Shown: piece by piece, positions 30,700-42,223 of the stretch
Layout: the number at the start of each line of letters is the position of its first letter
Position numbering within the stretch: position 1 is the first letter of the stretch
From: Desulfacinum hydrothermale DSM 13146
Lineage (GTDB): Bacteria > Desulfobacterota > Syntrophobacteria > Syntrophobacterales > DSM-9756
Direction: 5' to 3'
NCBI RefSeq assembly: GCF_900176285.1
Contig: NZ_FWXF01000001.1
Coordinates: 437,987-501,986, forward strand
Length of the DNA stretch: 64,000 nucleotides
Position numbers and translations under genes: made by a program
Notes under the pieces: model-generated
What the model was told of the DNA's origin: nothing
The model's database searches: none
Seen by the model: the letters and a program-made list of their open reading frames with translations, nothing else

Positions 30700-31965
30700 T
30701 CATGGGTTAAGGCCTTTCAGCGCCCGCATCACCTGATCGTGGAACAGGGGACGGAAGGTTCGGATGCGTTCGTCATTCCTGGACGGGTGCACGCGGTTTG
30801 TCAAGAGGATGATGGCGGTGCCCGTGGCCGGATCGAGCCAGAAGGACGTTCCCGTGAATCCCAGGTGCCCCACGCTGTCCGGGGGAAAATAACGGCCGGC
30901 ACTGGGGGTGTCTCCCGAAGGGTGATCAAAACCGAGACTCCAGGGTTCTCCCTGGGGGTCCAGGCGCCGTTTCCAGAAAAAACGCACCGTCTCGGCCGAA
31001 ATCCTTAAGGCCGCCTGAGGGGCCGCGACGGGGTCCGAGGGTACCGTTCTTTTCACCGGGGATCGGCTATGGGAGGAAAGAGGGGGAGCCGAGATGTCCC
31101 ATTGATTCTCGGCTTTCAGCGGGCCGGCAGGACCGGACATGGGAGGTGGTGAAAAAGCTCCAGCCCAGTCGCCCCTGGCGTTGAGCCAGAGCGCCTGCAG
31201 CCATCGCCACACATCGTCGGCCGTTCCAAAAAGACCGGCATGGCCGGCCACGCCGCCCAGGCAGTGCGTGTTTTCGTCGTGGACCTCGCCTTGCAGGATT
31301 CTGCCGCGCCACGGACACCTTTCCGTGGCGGCTATGGAGGGAACCGGGGGCTCCGGCGGCAAAGGACCGATCTTTCGGGGGGCCAGGGGCCGAAAGGCCA
31401 AGGTGCTTTTCAAGGGACCGGCGATCTTTTCGACAAAAAGGTGCTCCAGGGGCGTTCCCGAAACCTCTTCCAGGATCCAGCCCAGGAGGATGTAGCCCAA
31501 ATCGCTATAGAGGCGCGCTTTTCCCGGCTGATGTTGAAGGGGTTCCGCCAGGATCCAGTCCAAAAGCGTTTCGCGTCGGCGCCGGGTCGGGATCCTTGCC
31601 AGGCTTTGGAAGTAGGGGCGGTAAGCGGGAAGGCCCGACCGGTGGGACAAGAGAGTCTCCAGGGTGATGGCTTGCTTGGCGGAGGGGATCCGGGTTCGAG
31701 GGAAAAAACGCGGGAGCGGATCCTCCAATGCAACCTGCCTCGTTTCATGGAGCATCATAAAGAGCGTGGCGGTCGCCACGGGCTTGGTCAACGAGGCCAA
31801 GTCAAACAAAGTCCGAGAAGTCACGGGGGCGGCCGGGGAATGAAAGGACGTGGTGCCCCAGCTTCCTTCGTAGATCTTCTGGCCTCCAACACCCACCACC
31901 ACGGAGGCGCCGGAAAAGGCCCCTTCTTCGATGGCCCGGGTTATGAAGGGGGTGAGCACCATCAT
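30700..31965 (-). CDS. Beta-lactamase-fold serine hydrolase (AmiE/EstB-like)
   Basis: A 421-residue class C beta-lactamase-fold protein. SLTK near residue 58 holds the nucleophile Ser and Lys, YSD near 153 is the second motif, and HLGFTGTSFWLDP near 370 is the third. LLSHRSGLP is common to this superfamily. Members include esterases, D-amino peptidases and B. subtilis AmiE (YbbE), an N-acetylmuramoyl-L-Ala amidase encoded beside NamZ. Its neighbours mpl and ldcA make the amidase reading attractive but unproven. No signal peptide is seen. A Pro/Ser-rich insert lies near 270-310. Confidence 0.85.
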   Translation of the reverse strand: MMVLTPFITRAIEEGAFSGASVVVGVGGQKIYEGSWGTTSFHSPAAPVTSRTLFDLASLTKPVATATLFMMLHETRQVALEDPLPRFFPRTRIPSAKQAITLETLLSHRSGLPAYRPYFQSLARIPTRRRRETLLDWILAEPLQHQPGKARLYSDLGYILLGWILEEVSGTPLEHLFVEKIAGPLKSTLAFRPLAPRKIGPLPPEPPVPSIAATERCPWRGRILQGEVHDENTHCLGGVAGHAGLFGTADDVWRWLQALWLNARGDWAGAFSPPPMSGPAGPLKAENQWDISAPPLSSHSRSPVKRTVPSDPVAAPQAALRISAETVRFFWKRRLDPQGEPWSLGFDHPSGDTPSAGRYFPPDSVGHLGFTGTSFWLDPATGTAIILLTNRVHPSRNDERIRTFRPLFHDQVMRALKGLNP

Positions 31966-32252
31966 GGGCGGTTCGCAGCCCGGAAAGGGTCGTCGGTCTT
32001 CGGTGTGCCGCCTGTCTCCCCGCGCGTCGGTGTTCTGGGAGACGTTCTGATAGGGCGTAAGATTGGACTTCCCATCGCTTTTTCTTTAACTCCGTCAAGC
32101 CGGGGGGGCTCCATTTTCAGTAGCTTCCGCAAGGTTTTTCCTGCGGCGGGAGCGGCAAGCGGCCAAGGGGCTCTTTGGTAAAAAAGGGTCAGGATTTTTC
32201 TTGCCTCTCACTCCTTGCTTGCCACCCCGTGCTCCTCGGCTCCAATCCCCGC

Positions 32253-33185
32253 TCACGGATCCAAGGGGGGTTCCTCGCAGGCCAGCACTCCCCGGGACGT
32301 GTCCAGAATGAACCGGGCGCCCAGCGGTAGGACGTCGTTGCAGTGGCCGTGGCCGAAGGGAAGTCCCAGGACCACGGGGATGGGCCGCGCGGCGGTGTAT
32401 TCTTTCAGGATCATGCGGATCTCATCGGGGTCGCCACAGTCTGTGAAGGTGCCGCCGATGAGGCCGGCGATCCGGTGAAGGATGCCGGCGGCTTTCAGGT
32501 GCATCAACATGCGGTCGATGCGGTAGGGCGCTTCCGCCTTGTCTTCAAGGAACAGGAGGGCGCCGTCCACGTCCGGCATGTAAGGGGTTCCCACCAGATG
32601 ACTGAAACAAGTGAGGTTGCCGCCCACCACCCTGCCTTCGGCTCTTCCTTCCTGAAGGATCACGGAGTTCGGCAGGGCCCATTGAAAGGGCCGGGTGCCT
32701 TGCAAGAAAGCCAGCGTCCTTTTCAGGACCTGGGGGTCTTCGGCAAATTCAATGGCATTGGGGCCGTGGAACGTCACCCATCGGGCCAGGGTGCCCAGCG
32801 CCGCATGCAGGAATGTGATGTCGCTGTAGCCGCACAGGAGCTTGGCTTTGGCGCCCAACGAGCTTAAAGGAAGGCGCGTCAAGAGGCGGCTCGACCCATA
32901 GCCGCCTCGAATGGTGAAGATGGCATCCACCTGGGGATCGGTCAGCGCCCAGAGCAGGTCCCGGGCCCTGAAGGCATCGGGGCCGGCCAGGTAGCGGTCC
33001 CGGGTGTGGATGTGGCGACCGGTCACCACCTGGAAGCCTTCGTCCCGGAGCAGGCGTTGGATCGTCTCCACTTGAGCCGAGGGAAAAGGGCCGGCGGGCG
33101 CCACCAGCGCCATGGTCATGCCGGGCTTCAGGGCGGCAGGGCGCTTGTGGGTGCTGGAAAAGCGGCGGGAACGACGGGGAATCAT
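32253..33185 (-). CDS. ldcA: L,D-carboxypeptidase (S66 family)
   Basis: A 310-residue cytoplasmic serine peptidase that removes the terminal D-Ala from recycled tetrapeptides. GMTMALVAPAGPF opens the domain, IFTIRGGYGSSRLL precedes the nucleophile motif LCGYSDITFLH, and FLEDKAEAPYRIDRML and GLPFGHGHCNDVLPLG contain the Glu and His of the triad. The start is ATG 33185, six bases past the coaX stop; the frame is open far upstream but only as a shadow of coaX. Its product suits Mpl, which prefers tripeptide. Confidence 0.92.
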   Translation of the reverse strand: MIPRRSRRFSSTHKRPAALKPGMTMALVAPAGPFPSAQVETIQRLLRDEGFQVVTGRHIHTRDRYLAGPDAFRARDLLWALTDPQVDAIFTIRGGYGSSRLLTRLPLSSLGAKAKLLCGYSDITFLHAALGTLARWVTFHGPNAIEFAEDPQVLKRTLAFLQGTRPFQWALPNSVILQEGRAEGRVVGGNLTCFSHLVGTPYMPDVDGALLFLEDKAEAPYRIDRMLMHLKAAGILHRIAGLIGGTFTDCGDPDEIRMILKEYTAARPIPVVLGLPFGHGHCNDVLPLGARFILDTSRGVLACEEPPLDP

Positions 33186-33190
33186 GGTCT

Positions 33191-33961
33191 TTATCGGCGG
33201 TTCCTTTCGAAGAGGATTCTCAGTCCCTGGAGGGTCAGGTATTCGTCCACCTCTTCGATGGCCGGGCACTCGCTGGCGATCAGAGGGGCCAGGCCGCCCG
33301 TGGCCACCACCCGCAGGGGAGTCCCTATCTCCTCTTGGATCCTCTGGATGATTCCCGCCACGAGTCCCGCGTAACCGAACACGATGCCGGCGTTCATGGA
33401 GGCAATGGTGTTCTTGGCCAAGATCGACTTGGGTCTGGCGAAGATCTCCACCCGGGGCAGCTTGGAGGCCTTCTGGAAGAGCGCCTCGCAGGAGATCAGG
33501 ATGCCGGGGCAGATGACGCCCCCCATGTATTCGCCCCGCTCGGAGACGTAGTCGAAAGTGGTGGCGGTGCCGAAATCCACCACGATGATGGCCGCCTGGT
33601 ATTTTTCGTAAGCGGCCACGGCGTTGACGATCCGATCGGCTCCCACCTCTTTGGGGTTGTCGTACAGGATCGGCATGCCCGTTCGGATGCCCGGCCCCAC
33701 GATCAAAGGCTCCAGATGGAAATACTTCTGGCAAAAACGTTCCGCGTTGTTGAGCAGCGGCGGCACGACGCAGGAGATGATGATGTCCGTGACCGCTTCG
33801 AAGCGCAGATCCCGGGTCTCGAAGAGGTTTTTCAAAAGGATGGCGTACTCATCCACCGTGGTGTTCACTTCGGTTCGAATCCGCCAGTCGTGCAGCAGGC
33901 GTTCCTGGTCGAAGAGGCCCAGGACCGTATTGGTATTTCCGATGTCCATTACGAGCAGCAT
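33191..33961 (-). CDS. coaX: Type III pantothenate kinase
   Basis: A 256-residue ASKHA-fold kinase that phosphorylates pantothenate, the first step to Co[19 protein letters not shown] is the phosphate 1 motif, [16 protein letters not shown] near residue 100 and [15 protein letters not shown] near 121 are family signatures, and [20 protein letters not shown] follows. Length is normal. The ATG is 13 bases inside the end of glmM. Confidence 0.96.
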   Translation of the reverse strand: MLLVMDIGNTNTVLGLFDQERLLHDWRIRTEVNTTVDEYAILLKNLFETRDLRFEAVTDIIISCVVPPLLNNAERFCQKYFHLEPLIVGPGIRTGMPILYDNPKEVGADRIVNAVAAYEKYQAAIIVVDFGTATTFDYVSERGEYMGGVICPGILISCEALFQKASKLPRVEIFARPKSILAKNTIASMNAGIVFGYAGLVAGIIQRIQEEIGTPLRVVATGGLAPLIASECPAIEEVDEYLTLQGLRILFERNRR

Positions 33962-35343
33962 GGGGAACCCTCGGCGGTGGCCGGCGCGGGCCGGCTGAAG
34001 TGTTTCCGGATGAGCTCCGCCATCTCGTCGGCCAGTGTTTCGATGAGCGCCTCATCGCGACCTTCGATCATGACGCGGATGACGGGCTCGGTGCCGGAGG
34101 GGCGTATGAGCAGACGACCGTCGGAGCCCAGAGTCTCTTCGATCTTGGAGGCACAGGCCATGATTTCCGGAACCTCTTCGATCTTTCCTTTCTCGGCCAC
34201 GGACACGTTCTTCAGGGTCTGTGGAAAGCGCTCCATGACGGTCTTGAGCTCGGAAAGGGGCCGCTGGGCTTCCAGCATCACGGCCAGGACCTGCAGGGCG
34301 GACAGGATGCCGTCTCCGGTGGTGCTGTGGTCCAAAAAGATGATGTGCCCCGACTGTTCTCCTCCCAAGCAGTAGTCGTCCTGGATCATCTTCTCCACCA
34401 CGTATCGGTCTCCCACGGCGGTCCGAACCAGGCGGATACCCATGGACCGCAGGGCCACTTCCAGGCCCATGTTGCTCATGACCGTGGCCACCACCGTGTT
34501 CCGTTTCAGGCGCCCCAGCTCCTGCAGGTGTTTGGCGCAGATGGCCATGAGCTGGTCGCCGTCCAGGATGTCGCCTTTCTCGTCCGCCAGAATGACCCGA
34601 TCCGCATCGCCGTCGAAGGCCAGGCCCACGTGGGCTTGATGTTCCCGGACCAAGCGCGCCATGCTCTCGGGATGCAAAGAGCCGCACTCCCAATTGATGT
34701 TCTTGCCGTTGGGCCGGTCTCCCACCACGATCACCTTGGCGCCCAGTTCTTCGAAGACGGCCGGGGCCACCTTGTAGGCGGCGCCGTGGGCGCAGTCGAG
34801 CACGATGCGCAGGCCTTCCAGGGTCAGGTTCCGGGGAAAGGTATTCTTCAGGTACACGATATAGCGCCCGTAAGCGTCATCAATCCGCTTGGCGCGGCCG
34901 ATCTCGCTGACTTCCGGCCTGGGAATGCGGTCGATCTCCCCGGTGAGGATGAGCCGCTCGATTTCCCCTTCCACTTCATCGGGCAGCTTGAAGCCTGTTC
35001 CGGCAAAGATCTTGATCCCGTTGTATTCGTAGGGGTTATGGGATGCGGAGATCACGATGCCTGCGTCCGCGCGCATGCTGGTGGTGATGAAGGCGATGCC
35101 CGGGGTGGGCAGCGGTCCCACCAGCAGCACGTCCACCCCCAGGGCGCAGATGCCCGCCGTGATGGCCGTCTCGATCATGTAGCCGGACAATCGGGTGTCC
35201 TTGCCGATGACGATCTTGGGTCTTTGGTGGCGGTTCCTGAAGAGGTGGGCGGCGCCCATGCCCACTTTCAAGGCAATGTCCGTGGTCATGGGATATTCAT
35301 TGGCGATCCCCCGAATCCCGTCCGTACCGAACAGATCTCCCAT
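33949..35343 (-). CDS. glmM: Phosphoglucosamine mutase
   Basis: A 464-residue enzyme that turns glucosamine 6-phosphate into glucosamine 1-phosphate for UDP-GlcNAc. [11 protein letters not shown] at the N-terminus, the phosphoserine loop [17 protein letters not shown] near residue 100, the metal loop [10 protein letters not shown] near 240 and the sugar-phosphate loop [15 protein letters not shown] near 415 are all intact. ATG 35343 follows AAGGAGCC. FolP lies just upstream, the conserved folP-glmM order. Confidence 0.97.
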   Translation of the reverse strand: MGDLFGTDGIRGIANEYPMTTDIALKVGMGAAHLFRNRHQRPKIVIGKDTRLSGYMIETAITAGICALGVDVLLVGPLPTPGIAFITTSMRADAGIVISASHNPYEYNGIKIFAGTGFKLPDEVEGEIERLILTGEIDRIPRPEVSEIGRAKRIDDAYGRYIVYLKNTFPRNLTLEGLRIVLDCAHGAAYKVAPAVFEELGAKVIVVGDRPNGKNINWECGSLHPESMARLVREHQAHVGLAFDGDADRVILADEKGDILDGDQLMAICAKHLQELGRLKRNTVVATVMSNMGLEVALRSMGIRLVRTAVGDRYVVEKMIQDDYCLGGEQSGHIIFLDHSTTGDGILSALQVLAVMLEAQRPLSELKTVMERFPQTLKNVSVAEKGKIEEVPEIMACASKIEETLGSDGRLLIRPSGTEPVIRVMIEGRDEALIETLADEMAELIRKHFSRPAPATAEGSPCCS

Positions 35344-35362
35344 CTTTCAGGCTCCTTGCTTC

Positions 35363-36243
35363 TCAGTGCTGGGGTCCATCTTCGCGCCAGGAGGCGTCAC
35401 GAAGCGCGTCCGCCATGAGGGCCACCTGTTTGTGGACGCGCACGTCATGGACGCGAAGTATGTGCGCTCCCGCGGCGACACCGAAGGCATGGGCGACCGC
35501 TGTCCCCACTTCCCGGTCTTCCACGGGACGGTCGAGAATCGCCCCAATGAACCTCTTTCTGGACGCTCCCAGGAGGATGGGGCGTTCCAAGCTGGAAAGG
35601 ACGTCCAGGTCTCGAATCAGCCGGAGGTTGTGCGTGACTGTCTTGCCGAAGCCGATTCCCGGGTCCACGATGATCTGGTTCCTGTCGATTCCCCGGGCCA
35701 CGGCCCATTGTAGGCGCTCTTCCAGAAAAGCGGTCACTTCTGAGAGAAGGGACTGGTAGACGGGGGCTTGCTGCATGGTCTTGGGTGTTCCCAGCATGTG
35801 CATCACAATGACGGGAACCCCCGTTTCGGCGGCCAGAGGGGCCATTTCGGGATCGAAGCGCAGGGCGCTCACGTCGTTGATGATGTCAGCGCCGGCCTCC
35901 AGGGCTCGGCGGGCCACTTCGGCCTTGGTGGTGTCGACGGAGATGGGAACGGCCGTCCGACTTCGCAGCTCCTGAACGACCGGCACGACCCGTTCCAGCT
36001 CTTCGTCCAGGGGAACCGGATCGGAAAAGGGCCGGGTCGATTCACCGCCGATATCCAGAATGTCGGCGCCGGCTTCCACCAACTCCAAGGCATAACGGAC
36101 CGCGGCTTGTGTGGAAGCGAATCGGCCCCCGTCGGAAAAGCTGTCCGGCGTCACGTTGACGATGCCCATGATGAGGGTTCGGTGGCCCAGGGTCCAGTCG
36201 TTGGATCGCAACTTGAGCGTGAACAGAGGGCGATTGGCAGGTG

Positions 36244-36247
<4 letters not shown>
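35363..36247 (-). CDS. folP: Dihydropteroate synthase
   Basis: A 294-residue TIM-barrel enzyme joining p-aminobenzoate to dihydropterin pyrophosphate. [17 protein letters not shown] is motif 1, [13 protein letters not shown] motif 2, [14 protein letters not shown] contains the substrate Asp, and [15 protein letters not shown] and [12 protein letters not shown] supply the Lys and Arg sites. It supplies folate, together with pabABC elsewhere in the window. Its ATG overlaps the ftsH stop as ATGA. Confidence 0.96.
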
Positions 36248-38229
<1,982 letters not shown>

Positions 38230-38330
38230 AGGTTTCCTCCTAATCTGGTCTTTATGGAGCGTCCTTGCTGAATTGGTTTGATCCTCAATTGCCTCATTCT
38301 ACCATCGCACCGGGAGGGTGTGAACATCAA

Positions 38331-39332
38331 TTATTCCGCATCCTTTCCATGCACGTGTTCCAGGCCCTTTCGGTACCATTTCTTGCCGCGGGAGGTGCGT
38401 AAATCTTCCCCTTCCATCTCCGGCGGCAGGGATCCGGAACAGGCCTGCTGGATCAGCTTGAGCTTGCTGCTCGCATCCAGCACCGGCAATCGGCACACAA
38501 AGGAGATCCATCGCTTCAATCCTGGAGCGTCCAGCGTTGCATCCCGTTCACATTGGGAAAAAACCTTGAAGCAGGCCAGGGCCAAATCCCGTTCTTCGTT
38601 GTGGATGAAAGGCTGGGCACTATAGAGGCGGATGGCTTCCTTGCCCACCTGGTTGACCAAGGTGACGTGAAACCATCGCAGCATCAAAAAATAGCCCTCC
38701 TGGGACAACTCCTTTCCGAGCCAGTAGAAGGGGTTTTTGATATTCCGCAGGTTCCAGAACATGCGGGCCACCTTGTAAATGCGTTTGTGCCTCCGGAGTC
38801 CCTGTACCAGGCGATTTTCCTGAACGGTTTGGTAAGATCGGTAGAGGGATCGATAGTGAGCCAGGCGCCGGGAGGCCAGGAGACGGAAAGGGCCATAGGC
38901 GGCAACGGCCAGCAGGCGGCCCGTGACCCGTTGCGTCAGTTGGAGCAGGCCGTCCAGGGATGCTTGGTATTCCGCTTCCTCTTCGTCCGGATGGTAGATG
39001 CGCGCGATTGTTCGAACCACATGCTGGGAGCGCTGAAAGAGGCTTTCAAAGGTGATGGAAAGCTGGGATTCAGGGACGTGGAGGATCTCCCGGCGCATCC
39101 GCTTCAGGCACTCCAGGGCTTGGCGATCCTGGGGCGTCAGCTTCTCGGGATCTCCCAACTGAAAACCGTCGACGGCGCTTTCCTGAAGGAGGGCGTGCCA
39201 TCGGCGGCGGAGCCACCAGCGCAGGACCACAACGACGCCCACAACCGCAAGGGTCAGGGCGCACACGAGGAGACTGGTGAGGTGCTCGGCCGCGAGCTGT
39301 CTGAGCCAGTCGAGCGCAGGTTGGGCGTACAT
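38331..39332 (-). CDS. Single-TM membrane protein of unknown function
   Basis: A 333-residue protein with one hydrophobic helix at residues about 18-38 (TSLLVCALTLAVVGVVVVL), then a long Arg-rich, mostly helical cytoplasmic body with YHPDEEEAEYQASLDGLLQL and a second weakly hydrophobic patch (RLLAVAAYGPFRLL). No catalytic motif or Cys cluster is visible. I do not recognise the family; it looks like a conserved hypothetical with an N-terminal anchor. It lies 30 bases after the rdgC stop on the same strand and so may be cotranscribed with it. Confidence 0.75.
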   Translation of the reverse strand: MYAQPALDWLRQLAAEHLTSLLVCALTLAVVGVVVVLRWWLRRRWHALLQESAVDGFQLGDPEKLTPQDRQALECLKRMRREILHVPESQLSITFESLFQRSQHVVRTIARIYHPDEEEAEYQASLDGLLQLTQRVTGRLLAVAAYGPFRLLASRRLAHYRSLYRSYQTVQENRLVQGLRRHKRIYKVARMFWNLRNIKNPFYWLGKELSQEGYFLMLRWFHVTLVNQVGKEAIRLYSAQPFIHNEERDLALACFKVFSQCERDATLDAPGLKRWISFVCRLPVLDASSKLKLIQQACSGSLPPEMEGEDLRTSRGKKWYRKGLEHVHGKDAE

Positions 39333-39362
39333 ACTATCCGGCCCCGCCGGTTGGACGGTGTG

Positions 39363-40484
39363 CTATTGGGACGTTCCCTCGATCCACTGCCGCAGGGCCG
39401 GCAGGGTGTCGGAGTTCCACGATGGGCTGAGTCTGGAGCTCAGAAAACGTTGAAACAGGGCGTTCCACACCGCGAAGGTCTCTTCAAGAAAGAACATCTT
39501 TTCCAGGAAACGCCCGTCGGGATCCTCTTCATCGAATTCGGGCATTTGTTTGGGAGTTTTCAGTCCCTTGAAGGCCCACAGGTCCCGATCCAGGATCGCG
39601 ATGTATTCGTTGTCGCCCACGGTGACGATCCATTGGGCTTCCTCAACGAGTTTGCCCTGGCGCAGGGCGGTTCTGGCTTCGTCCATGGCCCCCGCCTGAG
39701 TGGTGCAAATCACCCGCTCCTTGCCGTCATCCAACCGGCTGAGTACGATTCGCTCTCCCAGGGCCAGGGCGGCCGTCATGCCCGGGGCGAAGTCGCACTG
39801 ACCCCCTTCCGTCTCGACGAAATGCCACAGCCAGGTCAGGAACTCGTAGCCGAGAAAGCGCCCTTCGTGCATGGCATGGGGGGACTTGATGGAAATGAGG
39901 CCGGCCAGCGTGTCCTTCTGGCGCCCTTCCAAAGGGAGCAAGTTCAGCGCCCATTGGGCGTGGTAGAGGGGCACCGGATAGAGTTTGAAATGGCGTTCGA
40001 AATGTTCCAGGAAGGCTTCCAGCATTTTGGGGCTGGAGGTGCCCACGAGCATCCACCGCCCCGCCGGATTCCACACCACGTCGCATCCTGAAGGCTGGGG
40101 AAGCACCTGGCTCAAAAGCCTGGTGTGCACTTCGTCGCGGATCTTCAATCTTTCCTGGCGCGGAGGGTAACGGCCCTCATGCTCCTTCCGGTACTGTTCC
40201 ACGGCGTCTCGAACGTATTGCTTGAGCACCAGGGACGGGACCTTCTTCTGGTCCAGGCGGAACTGGAAAGCGATGTATTCACCCTTGTGGTAGGACGAAT
40301 AGGCGAATGAAGGGTCGAAAAGATCCTCCCATGCAACGAATCCCCTGGGGGCCTCGGCGCCATCGGAGCCGTCCCGATAGGCTCCCGCGCGAAGCGTCTC
40401 ATCCACATAGGACCAGAAATCCGCCACATGGGGTTCGGGCACGAAAAAGCGCGTAAAAGACGCGGATCCGCTCTGGATGGGCAT
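39363..40484 (-). CDS. rdgC: RdgC-family nucleoid/recombination-associated protein
   Basis: A 373-residue protein matching RdgC, the ring-shaped DNA-binding protein that limits RecA activity. The match is clearest at KKVPSLVLKQYVRDAVEQY followed by the basic IRDEVHTRLLSQVLP and FKLYPVPL, which align with the E. coli pattern KxxLPxxVIKQxLxxK, LKDEVxxxLLPxA and SLPVVPL. It is longer than E. coli RdgC (303), with about 70 extra residues in the second half. The start is ATG 40484. The family is best known in beta- and gammaproteobacteria. Confidence 0.8.
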   Translation of the reverse strand: MPIQSGSASFTRFFVPEPHVADFWSYVDETLRAGAYRDGSDGAEAPRGFVAWEDLFDPSFAYSSYHKGEYIAFQFRLDQKKVPSLVLKQYVRDAVEQYRKEHEGRYPPRQERLKIRDEVHTRLLSQVLPQPSGCDVVWNPAGRWMLVGTSSPKMLEAFLEHFERHFKLYPVPLYHAQWALNLLPLEGRQKDTLAGLISIKSPHAMHEGRFLGYEFLTWLWHFVETEGGQCDFAPGMTAALALGERIVLSRLDDGKERVICTTQAGAMDEARTALRQGKLVEEAQWIVTVGDNEYIAILDRDLWAFKGLKTPKQMPEFDEEDPDGRFLEKMFFLEETFAVWNALFQRFLSSRLSPSWNSDTLPALRQWIEGTSQ

Positions 40485-40611
40485 GGATTCTTCCCTGCGT
40501 GTCTGTCGAAAGGGCCATTTCCGGTGTCACTCGCCGGGCACGAGTGGGAGCGGCACCTGATTAGGGCTTCGGCCCCCACCCGTCGTCGTTACGGTGCACC
40601 GGGATGGTGGT

Positions 40612-40746
40612 TTATCTGCTTTCGGCCTGCTGGTTGCCTTCCGCCGGGGGCAGCAGACCCTTGGCGCGCAGCTTGGCCCTCTTTTTCCTGCGGTGACGAC
40701 GGCGATCCAGCTCCCTGCGACGTTCGATCCTCTTGTGACGTGCCAT
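40612..40746 (-). CDS. Very basic 44-residue protein
   Basis: A short gene with ATG 40746 placed five bases after AGGAGG. The product starts MARHKRIERRRELDRRRHRR and continues KKRAKLRAKG before a neutral tail, so about half its residues are Lys, Arg or His. It has the look of a small ribosomal or RNA-binding protein, but I know no named family. It is bounded upstream by a hairpin and downstream by a 127-base spacer, so it has its own place in the strand order. Confidence 0.7.
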   Translation of the reverse strand: MARHKRIERRRELDRRRHRRKKRAKLRAKGLLPPAEGNQQAESR

Positions 40747-40784
40747 TCAAGCCTCCTCGTTCCACATGCGATTTATCAAACACA

Positions 40785-40807
40785 GAGCCGGCCCATGAGA
40801 CCGGCTC
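40785..40807 (-). terminator. Hairpin between the HExxH gene and the small basic gene
   Basis: GAGCCGG (40785-40791) pairs perfectly with CCGGCTC (40801-40807). On the minus strand it is followed by TGTGTTT. It lies 54 bases beyond the HExxH gene stop. Confidence 0.5.
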
Positions 40808-40860
40808 CCGTTAATACCCCAAGTCAAAGGGTTTTCTTTTAGCGAAACCGACCCGGATCG

Positions 40861-41424
40861 TCAACGGGAATCTGCCGGATCCGTCTGGCTGCTCTGGCTG
40901 ATGAAGGTCTCCATGTTGCGGCAGTCCTGGAAGGCCTGGAGTACTTCCGGCATCCCTTGCATCCTCAACGGGCCCAGAAATTCGGCGGTGAGGTGATGGA
41001 CCCGAATTTCCTCCTCGTTCCTTTCCCGGGGTGGGGCGTCGAAGCTTTGCAGAAATCGAGCGAAACGCACCACATGGATCAACTCGTGGGTCACGATGTA
41101 GGTGGCCAGGGGGAGCAGGCGGATGTGGGGGTCCCGCGCAAGGGCTCTTCGGATCACGTGGTCCTGAAGGCAGATCTTGAAGTAGTCCCCATGCTTACTC
41201 GCCAAGAGCTTTTCATGGGGTTGGCGTGCGTAGCGCCGGATCTGGGCGAAGGCGCTGTCGGTGATCTCTTCCGGCCGCAGGTCTTTGAGCGACTGGATAT
41301 CGTAGCGGTACCTTTTCCAATCGGAAGTGGAAATCCTGAAGCGATCTCCTATGAGCTCTTCGGCAATGCGAATCGCCTCGGTCAGAACGGGAATCTCTTT
41401 CTGGCTGAACGGCGATCGTTCCAT
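40861..41424 (-). CDS. Putative metallopeptidase-like protein with HExxH motif
   Basis: A 187-residue soluble protein. YIVTHELIHVVRFARFL near residue 112 carries HExxH in a helix, the zinc motif of gluzincin-type peptidases, and a downstream acidic stretch EEIRVHHLTAEFLG could give the third ligand. The N-terminal half is helical and basic. The family is not one I can name, and proteolysis is an inference from the motif. It has no signal peptide. It is transcribed away from rfbC. Confidence 0.72.
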   Translation of the reverse strand: MERSPFSQKEIPVLTEAIRIAEELIGDRFRISTSDWKRYRYDIQSLKDLRPEEITDSAFAQIRRYARQPHEKLLASKHGDYFKICLQDHVIRRALARDPHIRLLPLATYIVTHELIHVVRFARFLQSFDAPPRERNEEEIRVHHLTAEFLGPLRMQGMPEVLQAFQDCRNMETFISQSSQTDPADSR

Positions 41425-41597
41425 GGGGCTCCTGCGTTCTTACAGTCACGGGAAAGGCCGCCGACCTTGGTATGAAGGCCCTCGTTCGCGCTCGTTTCGA
41501 GCGTTGAAAAAATATAGGTTACGCCACAAAAAATCAAAGAATACCTCTGGAATCCTCCCGGGCGCAGAACGTTCTTTGGGTTTGCTTTTTGCCCCGC

Positions 41598-41603
41598 TAT
41601 AAT
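41598..41603 (+). promoter_or_regulatory. TATAAT -10 box before rfbC
   Basis: A perfect TATAAT lies 52 bases before the rfbC start. A matching -35 box at 17-18 bases is weak (CTTTGG), so an activator may be needed. Confidence 0.35.
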
Positions 41604-41655
41604 GAAGGCCGCATGTTCCCATTCCCCATGACCCCTTACGACGGAGAGGCGGGCA

Positions 41656-42204
41656 GTGAAACGGCTTGGTACTCCCATTCCCGATCTGGTGCTTTTGGAG
41701 CCCCGGGTTTTTGAAGACGAGCGGGGCTTTTTCTTCGAAAGCTACAACAAACGAGTGCTTGCGGATCTTGGGCTTTGCCAGGAGTTTGTTCAGGACAACC
41801 ATTCCAGGTCCCGGCGAGGGGTTCTCCGGGGCCTCCATTACCAGATGCCACAGCCCCAAGGAAAGCTGGTGCGGGTGGTGACGGGCGAAATCTTCGATGT
41901 GGCGGTGGATCTTCGCCGCTCCTCACCCACTTTTTTGCAGTGGTACGGGGTAAAGCTTTCCGCGGAGAACAAACTCCAGCTCTATGTCCCGGAGGGATTC
42001 GCCCACGGCTTTCTGACTTTGAGTGAATGGGCTGAAGTGCTCTACAAGACCACCGATTTTTACGCTCCCCAATACGAAAGATGCATCCGATGGGACGATC
42101 CCCAACTCCGGATCGAGTGGCCCCTGGATCCGGGCGTGCAGCCGGTGGTCTCCCCAAAAGATGCGGCGGGGGTCCCGGTGGAGAAAGCGGATCTTTTTCC
42201 GTGA
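41656..42204 (+). CDS. rfbC: dTDP-4-dehydrorhamnose 3,5-epimerase
   Basis: A 182-residue cupin enzyme that epimerises dTDP-4-keto-6-deoxyglucose for dTDP-L-rhamnose. FEDERGFFFESYNK, QDNHSRSRRGVLRGLHYQ with the catalytic His, GEIFDVAVDLR and YVPEGFAHGFLTLSE are complete family signatures. The start is GTG 41656, behind GGAGAGG. rfbD follows after 19 bases, but no rfbA or rfbB is in the window. Confidence 0.95.
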   Translation: MKRLGTPIPDLVLLEPRVFEDERGFFFESYNKRVLADLGLCQEFVQDNHSRSRRGVLRGLHYQMPQPQGKLVRVVTGEIFDVAVDLRRSSPTFLQWYGVKLSAENKLQLYVPEGFAHGFLTLSEWAEVLYKTTDFYAPQYERCIRWDDPQLRIEWPLDPGVQPVVSPKDAAGVPVEKADLFP

Positions 42205-42223
42205 CCCAAGGTGAGGAGTGGGA

